Of a DNA stretch of 64,000 bases, positions 46,811 through 54,281 are shown in pieces; position 1 is the first letter of the stretch, and every line of letters begins with the position of its first letter. Source of the stretch: Pseudomonadota bacterium (GTDB taxonomy: Bacteria; Pseudomonadota; Alphaproteobacteria; Rhizobiales; Pleomorphomonadaceae). The position numbers were made by a program, and so were the translations under genes. The notes beneath the pieces are model-generated. The model was not told where the DNA came from. It searched no databases and was given only the letters and a program-made list of their open reading frames with translations. The stretch lies in contig JAGSYU010000003.1 of the NCBI GenBank assembly GCA_018262575.1, positions 1 to 64,000 of the forward strand. Reading direction: 5' to 3'.

Positions 46811-48130
46811 ATGCGCCGAGGCGCACTTTTGGGAGTTGTGGCGCTGATCGGGGCGGCTCAAGCCGCGATGCCTGCGGAAGTGCTGACGATCGCCGCCGTC
46901 GACAATGCCGACATGAACAGGATGCAGGAGCTTGCCGACGACTTCGTGGCGGGCAACCCGGACATCCATCTCAACTGGGTCCTTCTGAAGGAAGACGTTC
47001 TTCGACAGAAGGTGGCCACCGACATCGAGACGCGCGGCGGTCAGTTCGACATCATGACCATCGGCAACTACGAGGTGCCGATCTGGGCGCAGCAAGGCTG
47101 GCTCAAGCCACTCGACGACCTTGGCGACAAGTATGACGAGGATGATCTCCTGCCGGCCATCCGCAAGGCGGTTTCCTACGACGGCAAGCTCTACGCCTCG
47201 CCCTTCTACGGCGAGAGCGCCATGCTGATGTATCGCATCGACCTGTTCCGCGCGGCTGGACTGGAAATGCCACCGTCGCCGACCTGGACCTTCGTGCGCG
47301 AGACGGCGACGAAGCTCACCGACAAGGCCGCAGGTCGCTACGGCATCTGCCTGCGCGGCAAGGCGGGCTGGGGCGAGAACATGGCGTTGCTGACCGCCGC
47401 CGCCAACTCCTTCGGCGCCCGCTGGTTCGACCTGGATTGGCGCCCGGAGTTTGATTCGCTGGAGTGGCAGCGGACGCTCACCTTTTACGTCGACCTGCTG
47501 CAGGCGGCGGGGCCGCCGGGTGCCGCCTTCCTCGGCTATACGGAGAATCTCGACCTGTTCCGGACGGGCAAGTGCGCCATGTGGATCGATTCCACCGTTG
47601 CCGCCTCGACGCTGAGCAACCCCAAGACGTCCGATGTCGTCGGCCGCGTCGGCTATGCGCCGTTTCCGACCTACGGCGGCCTCGGCAACCACGGCAACTG
47701 GCTATGGACCTGGAACCTCGCCATTCCCGCCAGCACGACCAAGGCCGGGCCGGCGCAGCGCTTCATCGCCTGGGCGACCGACCGGGACTATGCCGATCTG
47801 GTCGCCGCCCATGAGGGGTGGGCCTATGCGCCGCCGGGCACGCGCATATCGCTCTACAACAATCCCGCCTATCGGTCGGCGGCGCCGTTTTCCGGCTACA
47901 CGCTGACTGCCATCGACACCGCCAATCCCGACCAGCCAACCGTCAAGCCAGCGCCGTATACGGGCAGCCAGTTCGTGGCGATCCCGGAATTCCAGCGCAT
48001 CGGCAACGCCGTCGGCCAGATCTTCGCCGCCGCCGTCGTCGGACAGATGAGTGTGACGCAGGCGCTCGCCTCGGCAAACGACCTGACGCTCAGGGAGATG
48101 ACGCGGGCAGGATACGTCAAGCAGCCGTGA
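46811..48130 (+). CDS. Extracellular solute-binding protein, family 1 (sugar/polyol type), orphan
   Basis: The 439-residue protein has a signal peptide (about residues 1-23, ending AAMPAE) and the fold of sugar/polyol-binding proteins (FDIMTIGNYEVPIWAQQGWL near 77-96, YASPFYGESAMLMYRIDLF near 132-150, FRTGKCAMWIDSTVAAS). In the periplasm it would deliver a sugar or polyol to an ABC permease. No permease or ATPase gene is adjacent, so the partner lies elsewhere. GGAGAGGACGAC favours ATG 46811 over GTG 46796. Confidence 0.85.
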   Translation: MRRGALLGVVALIGAAQAAMPAEVLTIAAVDNADMNRMQELADDFVAGNPDIHLNWVLLKEDVLRQKVATDIETRGGQFDIMTIGNYEVPIWAQQGWLKPLDDLGDKYDEDDLLPAIRKAVSYDGKLYASPFYGESAMLMYRIDLFRAAGLEMPPSPTWTFVRETATKLTDKAAGRYGICLRGKAGWGENMALLTAAANSFGARWFDLDWRPEFDSLEWQRTLTFYVDLLQAAGPPGAAFLGYTENLDLFRTGKCAMWIDSTVAASTLSNPKTSDVVGRVGYAPFPTYGGLGNHGNWLWTWNLAIPASTTKAGPAQRFIAWATDRDYADLVAAHEGWAYAPPGTRISLYNNPAYRSAAPFSGYTLTAIDTANPDQPTVKPAPYTGSQFVAIPEFQRIGNAVGQIFAAAVVGQMSVTQALASANDLTLREMTRAGYVKQP

Positions 48131-48143
48131 AACCACCGGCAAT

Positions 48144-48157
48144 TTGTCGCCGCGCAA
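48144..48157. promoter_or_regulatory. Possible CRP/FNR-family site upstream of hcp
   Basis: TTGTCGCCGCGCAA fits the loose pattern TTG-N8-CAA used by NnrR/Dnr/FNR-type regulators. Its centre is about 100 bp before the hcp ATG. It is a weak match, and chance occurrence in GC-rich DNA is possible. Confidence 0.3.
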
Positions 48158-48250
48158 CGTCGTTGACCGGCGCTGCCCCTAGGTTCCCCTCCATTCCGCC
48201 GGCCCGGCCGGCAAGAAGGGCTGAAAGCCCCCGAGGATGGAGACGGACAA

Positions 48251-49834
48251 ATGTTTTGCTACCAGTGTGAACAGACCGCCCGCGGCACCGGTTGCGTGAC
48301 CCGCGGCGTCTGCGGCAAGTCGCCGGAGGCCGCCGATCTGCAGGACGTGCTCGTCCATGCCGCCAAACGCCTGGCAACGCGCTACGCCAACGTGCCCGCC
48401 GCCGAGCGGCCGGCGAATCTCGCGCCGATGCTTGAGGATGCGCTGTTCGTCACCGTCACCAACGTCAACTTCGACACCGCTTCGATCCTGAACAAGATCC
48501 GCGAAGTGGTCGCCGCCGCCGGGACTGCCGCCGACGTTGCCGTCGAGGCCCCGGAAGCCGCCCTGGTCTCCTGGTCGCGCGACTCGATGATCGATTCCCG
48601 CAAGGCAAGCCTCGGCGACGACGTCACCGGCTTGCAGGAACTGTTGCTCTACGGCCTCAAGGGTATGGCAGCCTACGCCCATCATGCCCGCCAGATGCAT
48701 CGCACCGACCCCGTCGTCGACGCCTTCACGGTCGAGGCGCTGGCCAAGCTCGACGCCGGTGTCGACACCGTCGACGAACTGCTTGCTCTCAACCTCAAGT
48801 GCGGCGAAGTCACCATCAACGTGCTGGCGCTGCTCGACGCCGCCCATTGCGACACCTACGGCAAGCCGACGCCGACGCCGGTGCTGATGGGCCACGTGCC
48901 GGGCAAGGCGATCCTCGTCTCCGGCCACGACATGGTCGACCTCCAGGCACTGCTCGAGCAGACCGAGGGCAAGGGCATCAACATCTATACCCACGGCGAG
49001 ATGCTGCCGGCCCATGGCTATCCTGAGCTCAAGAAATTCAAGCATCTGGCCGGCCACTTCGGCGGCGCCTGGATGCTGCAGCAGCGGGAGTTCCCGAACT
49101 TCCCCGGCGCCATCCTGATGACCACCAACTGCCTGATGCAGCCGTTCGAGGACTATGAGGGTCGCCTGTTCACGCGCAACCTCGTCGCCTGGCCGGGCAT
49201 CGCCCACATCGATGGCCGCGACTTCTCGGCGGTCATTGAGTCCGCACTGGCCGCTCCCGGCTTCACCGACACCGTCAAGACCGGCGAACATCTGGTCGGC
49301 TTCGGCCATGACGCCGTGCTGGGCGCTGCCGACAAGATCATCGGCGCCGTCAAGGCCGGCGAGATCAAGCACTTCGCCGTCATCGGCGGTTGCGACGGTT
49401 CGGAGGGCGAACGCTCCTACTATACCGATCTTGGCACGACCATTCCCAAGGATTGGGTGATCCTGACGCTTGGTTGCGGCAAGTACCGCCTGCTCGGCCA
49501 TGACTATGGCACGGTTGCCGGCCTGCCGCGCCTCCTCGACATGGGCCAGTGCAACGACAGCTTCTCGGCCGTCAAGGTGGCGCTGGCGCTCGCCGACGCT
49601 TTCGGCTGCACCGTCAACGAGCTGCCGCTGTCCATCGTGCTGTCGTGGTTCGAGCAGAAGGCGGTCTGCGTTCTGCTCGCCCTCCTGCACCTCAACGTCA
49701 AGAACATCCGCATTGGGCCGCGCCTGCCTGCCTTCCTGACGCCAGCCGTCCTGAAGGTGCTGGTCGACACCTTCGGTCTCAAGCCGGTGGGCGATGTGGA
49801 TGCCGACCTCCAGGCGATGGCCAACGCCGCCTGA
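48251..49834 (+). CDS. hcp: Hybrid-cluster protein (hydroxylamine reductase / NO-stress protein), class I
   Basis: The 527-residue protein begins MFCYQCEQTARGTGC and has Cys3, Cys6, Cys15 and Cys21, the compact N-terminal motif of class I Hcp as in Desulfovibrio. Further cluster ligands are visible in GGCDGSEGERSYYTDL and LTLGCGKYRLL. Hcp reduces hydroxylamine in vitro and handles nitric oxide or S-nitrosylation under anaerobiosis. The usual reductase gene hcr is absent here. GGAGACGGAC precedes the ATG. A hairpin follows the stop. The next genes rightwards are H-cluster maturases, so this is an anaerobic neighbourhood. Confidence 0.95.
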   Translation: MFCYQCEQTARGTGCVTRGVCGKSPEAADLQDVLVHAAKRLATRYANVPAAERPANLAPMLEDALFVTVTNVNFDTASILNKIREVVAAAGTAADVAVEAPEAALVSWSRDSMIDSRKASLGDDVTGLQELLLYGLKGMAAYAHHARQMHRTDPVVDAFTVEALAKLDAGVDTVDELLALNLKCGEVTINVLALLDAAHCDTYGKPTPTPVLMGHVPGKAILVSGHDMVDLQALLEQTEGKGINIYTHGEMLPAHGYPELKKFKHLAGHFGGAWMLQQREFPNFPGAILMTTNCLMQPFEDYEGRLFTRNLVAWPGIAHIDGRDFSAVIESALAAPGFTDTVKTGEHLVGFGHDAVLGAADKIIGAVKAGEIKHFAVIGGCDGSEGERSYYTDLGTTIPKDWVILTLGCGKYRLLGHDYGTVAGLPRLLDMGQCNDSFSAVKVALALADAFGCTVNELPLSIVLSWFEQKAVCVLLALLHLNVKNIRIGPRLPAFLTPAVLKVLVDTFGLKPVGDVDADLQAMANAA

Positions 49835-49863
49835 TCGAAGTCCGACGAGGAGGGAAAAACGAA

Positions 49864-49889
49864 CCGGCCGGGCATCACAGCCCGGCCGG
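49864..49889 (+). terminator. Hairpin terminator of hcp
   Basis: A perfect 10-bp stem (CCGGCCGGGC at 49864-49873, GCCCGGCCGG at 49880-49889) with a 6-nt loop, 30 bp after the hcp stop. There is no T run. Confidence 0.65.
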
Positions 49890-49905
49890 CGGTCGCCAGA
49901 GTATT

Positions 49906-49929
49906 TCCGGTGAAAACCGGTTCACCGGA
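49906..49929. promoter_or_regulatory. 24-bp palindrome between hcp and a small-protein gene
   Basis: Perfect 9-bp arms TCCGGTGAA (49906-49914) and TTCACCGGA (49921-49929) with spacer AACCGG. It lies 16 bp beyond the hcp terminator hairpin and about 90 bp downstream of the convergent small gene, so it may be a transcript-end hairpin for that gene, or an operator. Confidence 0.4.
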
Positions 49930-50018
49930 GATGTTTTCTATTTGCTTTCACGCAACTCCGGACGCAAACCGCGACACATGTTTGCTGGAGTTGCTTCAAA
50001 ACAGTCGCAAAGCGCGGA

Positions 50019-50153
50019 TCAGACGCCGACGGCGAAGGCTTGAAGACCAAACAGGACCGTCAGGAATGCCGCGGCAACAGCGATCCGCAGGCATAAACCA
50101 GCGGACGGACACGTGAGGGCCCGCCCCATTTCCTTGACCATGGTGACAATCAC
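50019..50153 (-). CDS. Small single-pass membrane protein (44 residues), hypothetical
   Basis: A GTG at 50153 lies five bases after GGGAGG (50159-50164 on the minus strand), an ideal ribosome-binding site. The 44-residue product has a basic N-terminus (TMVKEMGRALTCPSAG), two cysteines and a C-terminal helix LRIAVAAAFLTVLFGLQAFA ending AVGV. An ATG at 50141 would give 40 residues. It is divergent from hydE and convergent with hcp. The function is unknown; it could be a membrane peptide linked to the anaerobic genes around it. Codon use and the strong ribosome-binding site argue that it is real. Confidence 0.5.
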   Translation of the reverse strand: MIVTMVKEMGRALTCPSAGLCLRIAVAAAFLTVLFGLQAFAVGV

Positions 50154-50369
50154 GGCCGCCTCCCTTTTGCGTTCGCAGGTCACCGATAAACCATGAGGCC
50201 CGGCAAGCTCCTCCACGCCGGACCGCAGGTCGTGAAAAATTAGAATCGAATCGCGCGAAGTGCCAATCAAAACGTTTCGCCTACGTATTCGGAGGGATGG
50301 CCGTCGCCTGTCCCCGGAGGACCATCCAAGCTATAACTTTCACAACACATGTAAGTTTTCGGACAGCCG
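50154..50369. promoter_or_regulatory. Divergent promoter region of hydE and the small membrane protein
   Basis: These 216 bp hold no other gene. AT-rich stretches at 50233-50252 and 50330-50360 could contain the promoters. I found no TTGAT-N4-ATCAA or TTG[AC]-N6-[TG]CAA site, so hydE is not obviously under the same control as hydG. AACTT and AAGTT (50335-50356) form a short inverted repeat. The ribosome-binding site of hydE is weak (CGGACAG). Confidence 0.4.
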
Positions 50370-51416
50370 ATGAGCACTGCAGCCCTTCTGAAAGAGATCT
50401 CCGACGGAGACGTTTTCGACCGAGCCGCCGTCAAGGCGCTGTTCGACCTGCCGCGCGAAGACCTGTTTGCCCGCGCCGATGCGGTGCGCAAGGACAACAT
50501 GGGCGACGAGGTGTTCCTGCGCGGCATCGTCGAGTTCTCCAATGTCTGCGCCAACGACTGTCTGTATTGCGGCATCCGCAAATCCAACCACGACGTGCGC
50601 CGCTATCGCATCGAGGAAGAGGAAATCCTCGAGGTGGCTCACCGCATGGAGGGCTGGCAGCAGACCACCATCGTGCTGCAGTCGGGCGAAGTGGCGGCCG
50701 ACAAGGAGGATGAGCGCATCGAGCGCATTATCCGCCGGATCAAGACGGAAACGCGGCTGGCGGTGACGATGAGCGCCGGCAACCGGCCGCATGACACCTA
50801 CGCCCGCTGGCGGGCGGCCGGCATGGACCGCTACCTGCTGCGCTTTGAAACATCCGATCCCGATCTTTTCGCCTTCCTGCATCCGGACTGCGACCTTGAG
50901 GAACGCATCGGCTGCCTCAAGGACCTGCGCGGCCTCGGCGTGCAGGTCGGCTCCGGTTTCATGATCGGCGTGCCGGGTGAGACGTCGGACATCCTCGCCG
51001 ACAACATCCTGCTGTGCCGCGACCTCGACCTCGACATGATCGGCATCGGGCCGTTCATCGCCCATCCGGACACGCCGCTCGCCGGACAGGCCAACGCCTA
51101 TGCCGGCGACACCGACATGTTCTTCGCTGCCGTGGCGGCGCTGCGTATCGTCAATCCGAAGGCGCACATCCCGGCAACGACGGCCTTCGACGCCATCTTC
51201 CCGCACGCCGGCCGCGATCTCGTCCTGCAGCGCGGCGCCAATGTGTTCATGCCCAACGCCACGCCCGGCCGCTTCCGCAAGAACTACATGCTCTACCCGG
51301 ACAAGCCCTGCGTCGACGAGGACGACCACCAGTGCTCGGGCTGCGCCGCCGCCCGCGTCTGGTCGATCGGTCGGGTAATCGGCCAGGGGCCGGGGCATTC
51401 GATCAAGGTCAGGTGA
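50370..51416 (+). CDS. hydE: [FeFe]-hydrogenase H-cluster maturase HydE (radical SAM)
   Basis: The 348-residue enzyme has the radical SAM motif CX3CX2C at Cys60, Cys64 and Cys67 (VCANDCLYCGIRK), as well as the C-terminal second-cluster motif CX7CX2C (CVDEDDHQCSGC), present in only part of the family. Other blocks are TIVLQSGEV, YLLRFETSD and GSGFMIGVPGET. HydE acts on the Fe(CO)2(CN)Cys product of HydG to form part of the two-iron subcluster. It stands alone on the plus strand and converges with the hydG-aspA-hydF operon. Confidence 0.96.
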   Translation: MSTAALLKEISDGDVFDRAAVKALFDLPREDLFARADAVRKDNMGDEVFLRGIVEFSNVCANDCLYCGIRKSNHDVRRYRIEEEEILEVAHRMEGWQQTTIVLQSGEVAADKEDERIERIIRRIKTETRLAVTMSAGNRPHDTYARWRAAGMDRYLLRFETSDPDLFAFLHPDCDLEERIGCLKDLRGLGVQVGSGFMIGVPGETSDILADNILLCRDLDLDMIGIGPFIAHPDTPLAGQANAYAGDTDMFFAAVAALRIVNPKAHIPATTAFDAIFPHAGRDLVLQRGANVFMPNATPGRFRKNYMLYPDKPCVDEDDHQCSGCAAARVWSIGRVIGQGPGHSIKVR

Positions 51417-51484
51417 TCGCTGTTCTCTCTGCCGGGCTGCATAGATCCTTCTATATTTCCGGTTAGAGAAAGCCGGAGAGCCCT

Positions 51485-51580
51485 ATGAGCAGTTCCGCCC
51501 AGACCCGCGCCGTCAGGACCGATTGCCGCCGCCTTGCCGACAAGGAGCTGGACATCTTCAACCCCATCCGCGCGAGTTGA
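51485..51580 (+). CDS. Possible 31-residue peptide between hydE and hydF
   Basis: ATG at 51485 follows GGAG by seven bases. The product is a basic peptide (SSSAQTRAVRTDCRRLADKE, then LDIFNPIRAS) with one cysteine. It lies between the convergent ends of hydE and hydF. It has no similarity that I recognise. It could be a real small gene, the remnant of a longer one, or chance. Confidence 0.25.
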   Translation: MSSSAQTRAVRTDCRRLADKELDIFNPIRAS

Positions 51581-51616
51581 GGTAGCCGATCGGAAGCCCC
51601 ACGGTGCTGCAGGTCA

Positions 51617-52852
51617 TCAACTGGCGTCGGCGTTGGCCCGCTCGAAGGCGATCCGCGCCGAGGGGAAGGGGCCGAGCGACCGGTGGAGGACGCCCTGCAC
51701 GCGGCTGATGGCGACACCGTAGTTGGTGATCGGCACGCCCTGCCGCTCTGCCTGACGGATGCGAAGCAGCACCTGCTTGCGATTGACGGTGCAGGCGCCG
51801 CACTGAACGACGAGAGCATAGGGGCTGAGATCATCGGGGAAGGCGCGGCCGGCCATCGTCTCAAATTCGATATCGCCGCCGGCATACTGGCGGAACCAGC
51901 GGGGGATTTTCACCCGGCCGATATCGTCGGCCATGGAATGATGGGTGCAGGCCTCGGCGATCAGCACCTTGTCGCCGGGCTTCAATCGATCGATCCGCGC
52001 CGCACCTTCGGCGAGGCGGACAAGGTCGCCCTTGAAGCGGGCCATCAGGATCGAGAAGGTGGTGAGCGGCACGTCGTCCGGCGTGTCGGCCGCCGCCTTC
52101 AGCACGATCTGGCTGTCGCAGACCACGAGGTCGGGCTTTCTGCCAAGCGACTTCAGCGTTGACGCCAGTTCGCGCTCCTTGACCACCGTGCAACTGGCGT
52201 CGGCGTCGAGAATGTCGCGGATGGCCATCACCTGCGGCAGGATCAACCGTCCCTTGGGGGCGGAGAGATCGATCGGCACCACCAGCACCACGTGGCCGCC
52301 GGCCGGCACCAGATCGGCGAGGAGATGCGGCACCTCGAAGGAGCTTTCCGGCGCCGCCTCCAGGATGAGTTCGCGCACGCGGGCGGCGTCCGCCTTTATC
52401 GCCGTCGAGATCGAGGCGAAGGGAACATCGCGAGCCCTGACCGCCGCCAGCGCCTCGGCCGGCGGGGCGGCAAGATCGGCCTTGGTGAAGACGACGCAAT
52501 AGGGCGTCTCGCGGTCGGCGAGCGCATCCATCAGCTTCACTTCGTCGTCGCCGATCGGCCCCTCGGTAACGATGATGCCGAGGTCGGTATGGTCGAGCGC
52601 CTTGAGAGTCTTCTCGACGCGCATCCCGCCGAGATCGCCGACGTCGTCAATGCCGGCGGTGTCGACGAACAGGACCGGCCCGATCGGCAGCAGCTCCATC
52701 GCCTTCTCGACCGGGTCGGTCGTGGTGCCGGCGACGTCGGAAACGATCGATACGTCCTGCCCGAGCAACAGGTTGACCAACGACGACTTGCCAACGTTGC
52801 GGCGGCCATAGACGCCGATGTGCAGGCGAAGACCTTTTGGCGTGGCAAGCAT
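51617..52852 (-). CDS. hydF: [FeFe]-hydrogenase H-cluster maturation GTPase HydF
   Basis: The 411-residue protein has an N-terminal GTPase domain (P-loop GRRNVGKSS at 16-24, DTAG near 65, TKAD near 123), a dimerisation domain and a C-terminal cluster-binding domain. Cluster residues are Cys302, His304 (EACTHHS) and Cys351/Cys354 (VVQCGAC). The usual HCxxC reads QCxxC here (Gln350). HydF is the scaffold that assembles the two-iron subcluster and hands it to HydA. It is the last gene of the hydG-aspA-hydF operon, 14 bp after aspA. Confidence 0.95.
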   Translation of the reverse strand: MLATPKGLRLHIGVYGRRNVGKSSLVNLLLGQDVSIVSDVAGTTTDPVEKAMELLPIGPVLFVDTAGIDDVGDLGGMRVEKTLKALDHTDLGIIVTEGPIGDDEVKLMDALADRETPYCVVFTKADLAAPPAEALAAVRARDVPFASISTAIKADAARVRELILEAAPESSFEVPHLLADLVPAGGHVVLVVPIDLSAPKGRLILPQVMAIRDILDADASCTVVKERELASTLKSLGRKPDLVVCDSQIVLKAAADTPDDVPLTTFSILMARFKGDLVRLAEGAARIDRLKPGDKVLIAEACTHHSMADDIGRVKIPRWFRQYAGGDIEFETMAGRAFPDDLSPYALVVQCGACTVNRKQVLLRIRQAERQGVPITNYGVAISRVQGVLHRSLGPFPSARIAFERANADAS

Positions 52853-52866
52853 GGTCTGGTCCTTGT

Positions 52867-54258
52867 CTATTTCGTACCGAGGGCTGTCATGGCATTGGCG
52901 GAGAGCAGGCGATCGAGCTCGGCGGGCTCGATCAGCTTGCGGTCGAGGACGATCTCGATCACCGATCGACCACTGTCGCGCGCCGCCGTCGCCACCTCGG
53001 TCGCCGTCTCATAGCCGAGACGCGGCAGCAACGCCGTAACGACGGCACGGCTCTCGCCGACCTGTCGACGGCAGGCCGCCTCATCGACGGACAGGCCCTC
53101 GACGCAGCGCGTCCGGAAGATGGTCGCGGCGGCCTCGAGCAGGCTGATACTGTCGAGCAGGGCGTCGGCCAGCAGCGGCAGGAAGGCGTTGAGCTCGAGT
53201 TGGCCGTTTTGCGCGGCGAGCGTCACCATCTGGTCGTTGCCCATCACCCGCATTGCCGCCTGCCCCACCGCCTCCGGGATCACCGGATTGACCTTGCCGG
53301 GCATGATCGACGAGCCGGCCTGCACAGCCGGTAGCCGGATTTCGCCGAAGCCGGCCTGCGGGCCTGACGACAGCAGGCGAAGATCAGAGGAAATCTTGAA
53401 CAGGTTGACGGCGTTGGCTTTCAGAATGCCCGACACCTCGACGAAGGCATCGGCGTTCTGGGTGGCATCGACGAGGTTGTCGGCCCGGGCAAGGCCGAGG
53501 CCGGTCACCTCGCGCAACACCTCGGTGACCATGAAGACATAGTCGCGCGGCGCGGCGATGGCGGTGCCGACGGCGGTGCCGCCGAGGTTGACGACGCGCA
53601 ACCGCTCCTCGCACTTGAAGACGCGCCAGCGGTCGCGCGACAACGCTTCGGCCCAGGCCGAAAACACCGCGCCGTAGGCGATCGGACAGGCGTCCTGCAA
53701 CTCGGTGCGGGCGATCTTGACGACGCCGGACCACGTCCGCTCCTTCTCCTGGAAGGCGACCTGCAGGTCGGCAATGGCCTTTTCCAAGCGGTGCAGCAGG
53801 CGAATGGCGGCGATCTTCAGCGCCGTAGGAAACGTGTCGTTGGTCGACTGGTTGAGGTTGACCTGATCGTTGGGATGAACGCGGGCATGCTGACCACGCC
53901 GGCCGCCGAGCAGTTCCTCGGCGCGGTTGGCGATCACCTCGTTGACGTTCATGTTGAGCGACGTGCCGGCACCGCCTTGCAGCGCATCGACGTCGATCTC
54001 GGATAACAGCGTGCCGTCCTCGATCTCGCGGGCGGCGCGCAGGATCGCCTCCGCCACCTCGTCGGTGAGAAAACCGAGACGATGATTGGTGCGGGCGGCA
54101 GCGATCTTCACCGCCGCGTAGGCGCGGACGAGTTCGGGATGCACCGGCCGGCCGGCGAGCGGAAAGTTTTCGCGCGCCCGCGCCGTGTGGATGCCCGACA
54201 GGGCGTCCGCCGGGATGTCACGCTCGCCGATCAGGTCGGTCTCGCGCCGCGTCGCCAT
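52867..54258 (-). CDS. aspA: Aspartate ammonia-lyase (within the hydrogenase maturation operon)
   Basis: The 463-residue protein of the aspartase/fumarase superfamily has the catalytic loop AGSSIMPGKVNPVIPE with Ser316/Ser317. NPVIPE after the loop is typical of aspartases; fumarase C has NPTQCE. GAGTSLNMNVNEVIANRA and HPNDQVNLNQSTNDTFPTAL are the other signatures. It converts aspartate to fumarate and ammonium. The gene sits between hydG (23 bp upstream) and hydF (14 bp downstream) on the same strand. That tight linkage suggests a role in H-cluster synthesis, perhaps ammonium supply, which is an inference. Confidence 0.92.
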   Translation of the reverse strand: MATRRETDLIGERDIPADALSGIHTARARENFPLAGRPVHPELVRAYAAVKIAAARTNHRLGFLTDEVAEAILRAAREIEDGTLLSEIDVDALQGGAGTSLNMNVNEVIANRAEELLGGRRGQHARVHPNDQVNLNQSTNDTFPTALKIAAIRLLHRLEKAIADLQVAFQEKERTWSGVVKIARTELQDACPIAYGAVFSAWAEALSRDRWRVFKCEERLRVVNLGGTAVGTAIAAPRDYVFMVTEVLREVTGLGLARADNLVDATQNADAFVEVSGILKANAVNLFKISSDLRLLSSGPQAGFGEIRLPAVQAGSSIMPGKVNPVIPEAVGQAAMRVMGNDQMVTLAAQNGQLELNAFLPLLADALLDSISLLEAAATIFRTRCVEGLSVDEAACRRQVGESRAVVTALLPRLGYETATEVATAARDSGRSVIEIVLDRKLIEPAELDRLLSANAMTALGTK

Positions 54259-54281
54259 CCTTTACCTCCGGCGACACCGCG

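Noticed and set aside
50154-50369. Sigma-54 or FNR site in front of hydE
   Set aside because: TTGGCAC occurs on the minus strand near 50260-50266, but no GC element follows at the -12 spacing, and no FNR/FixK box fits.
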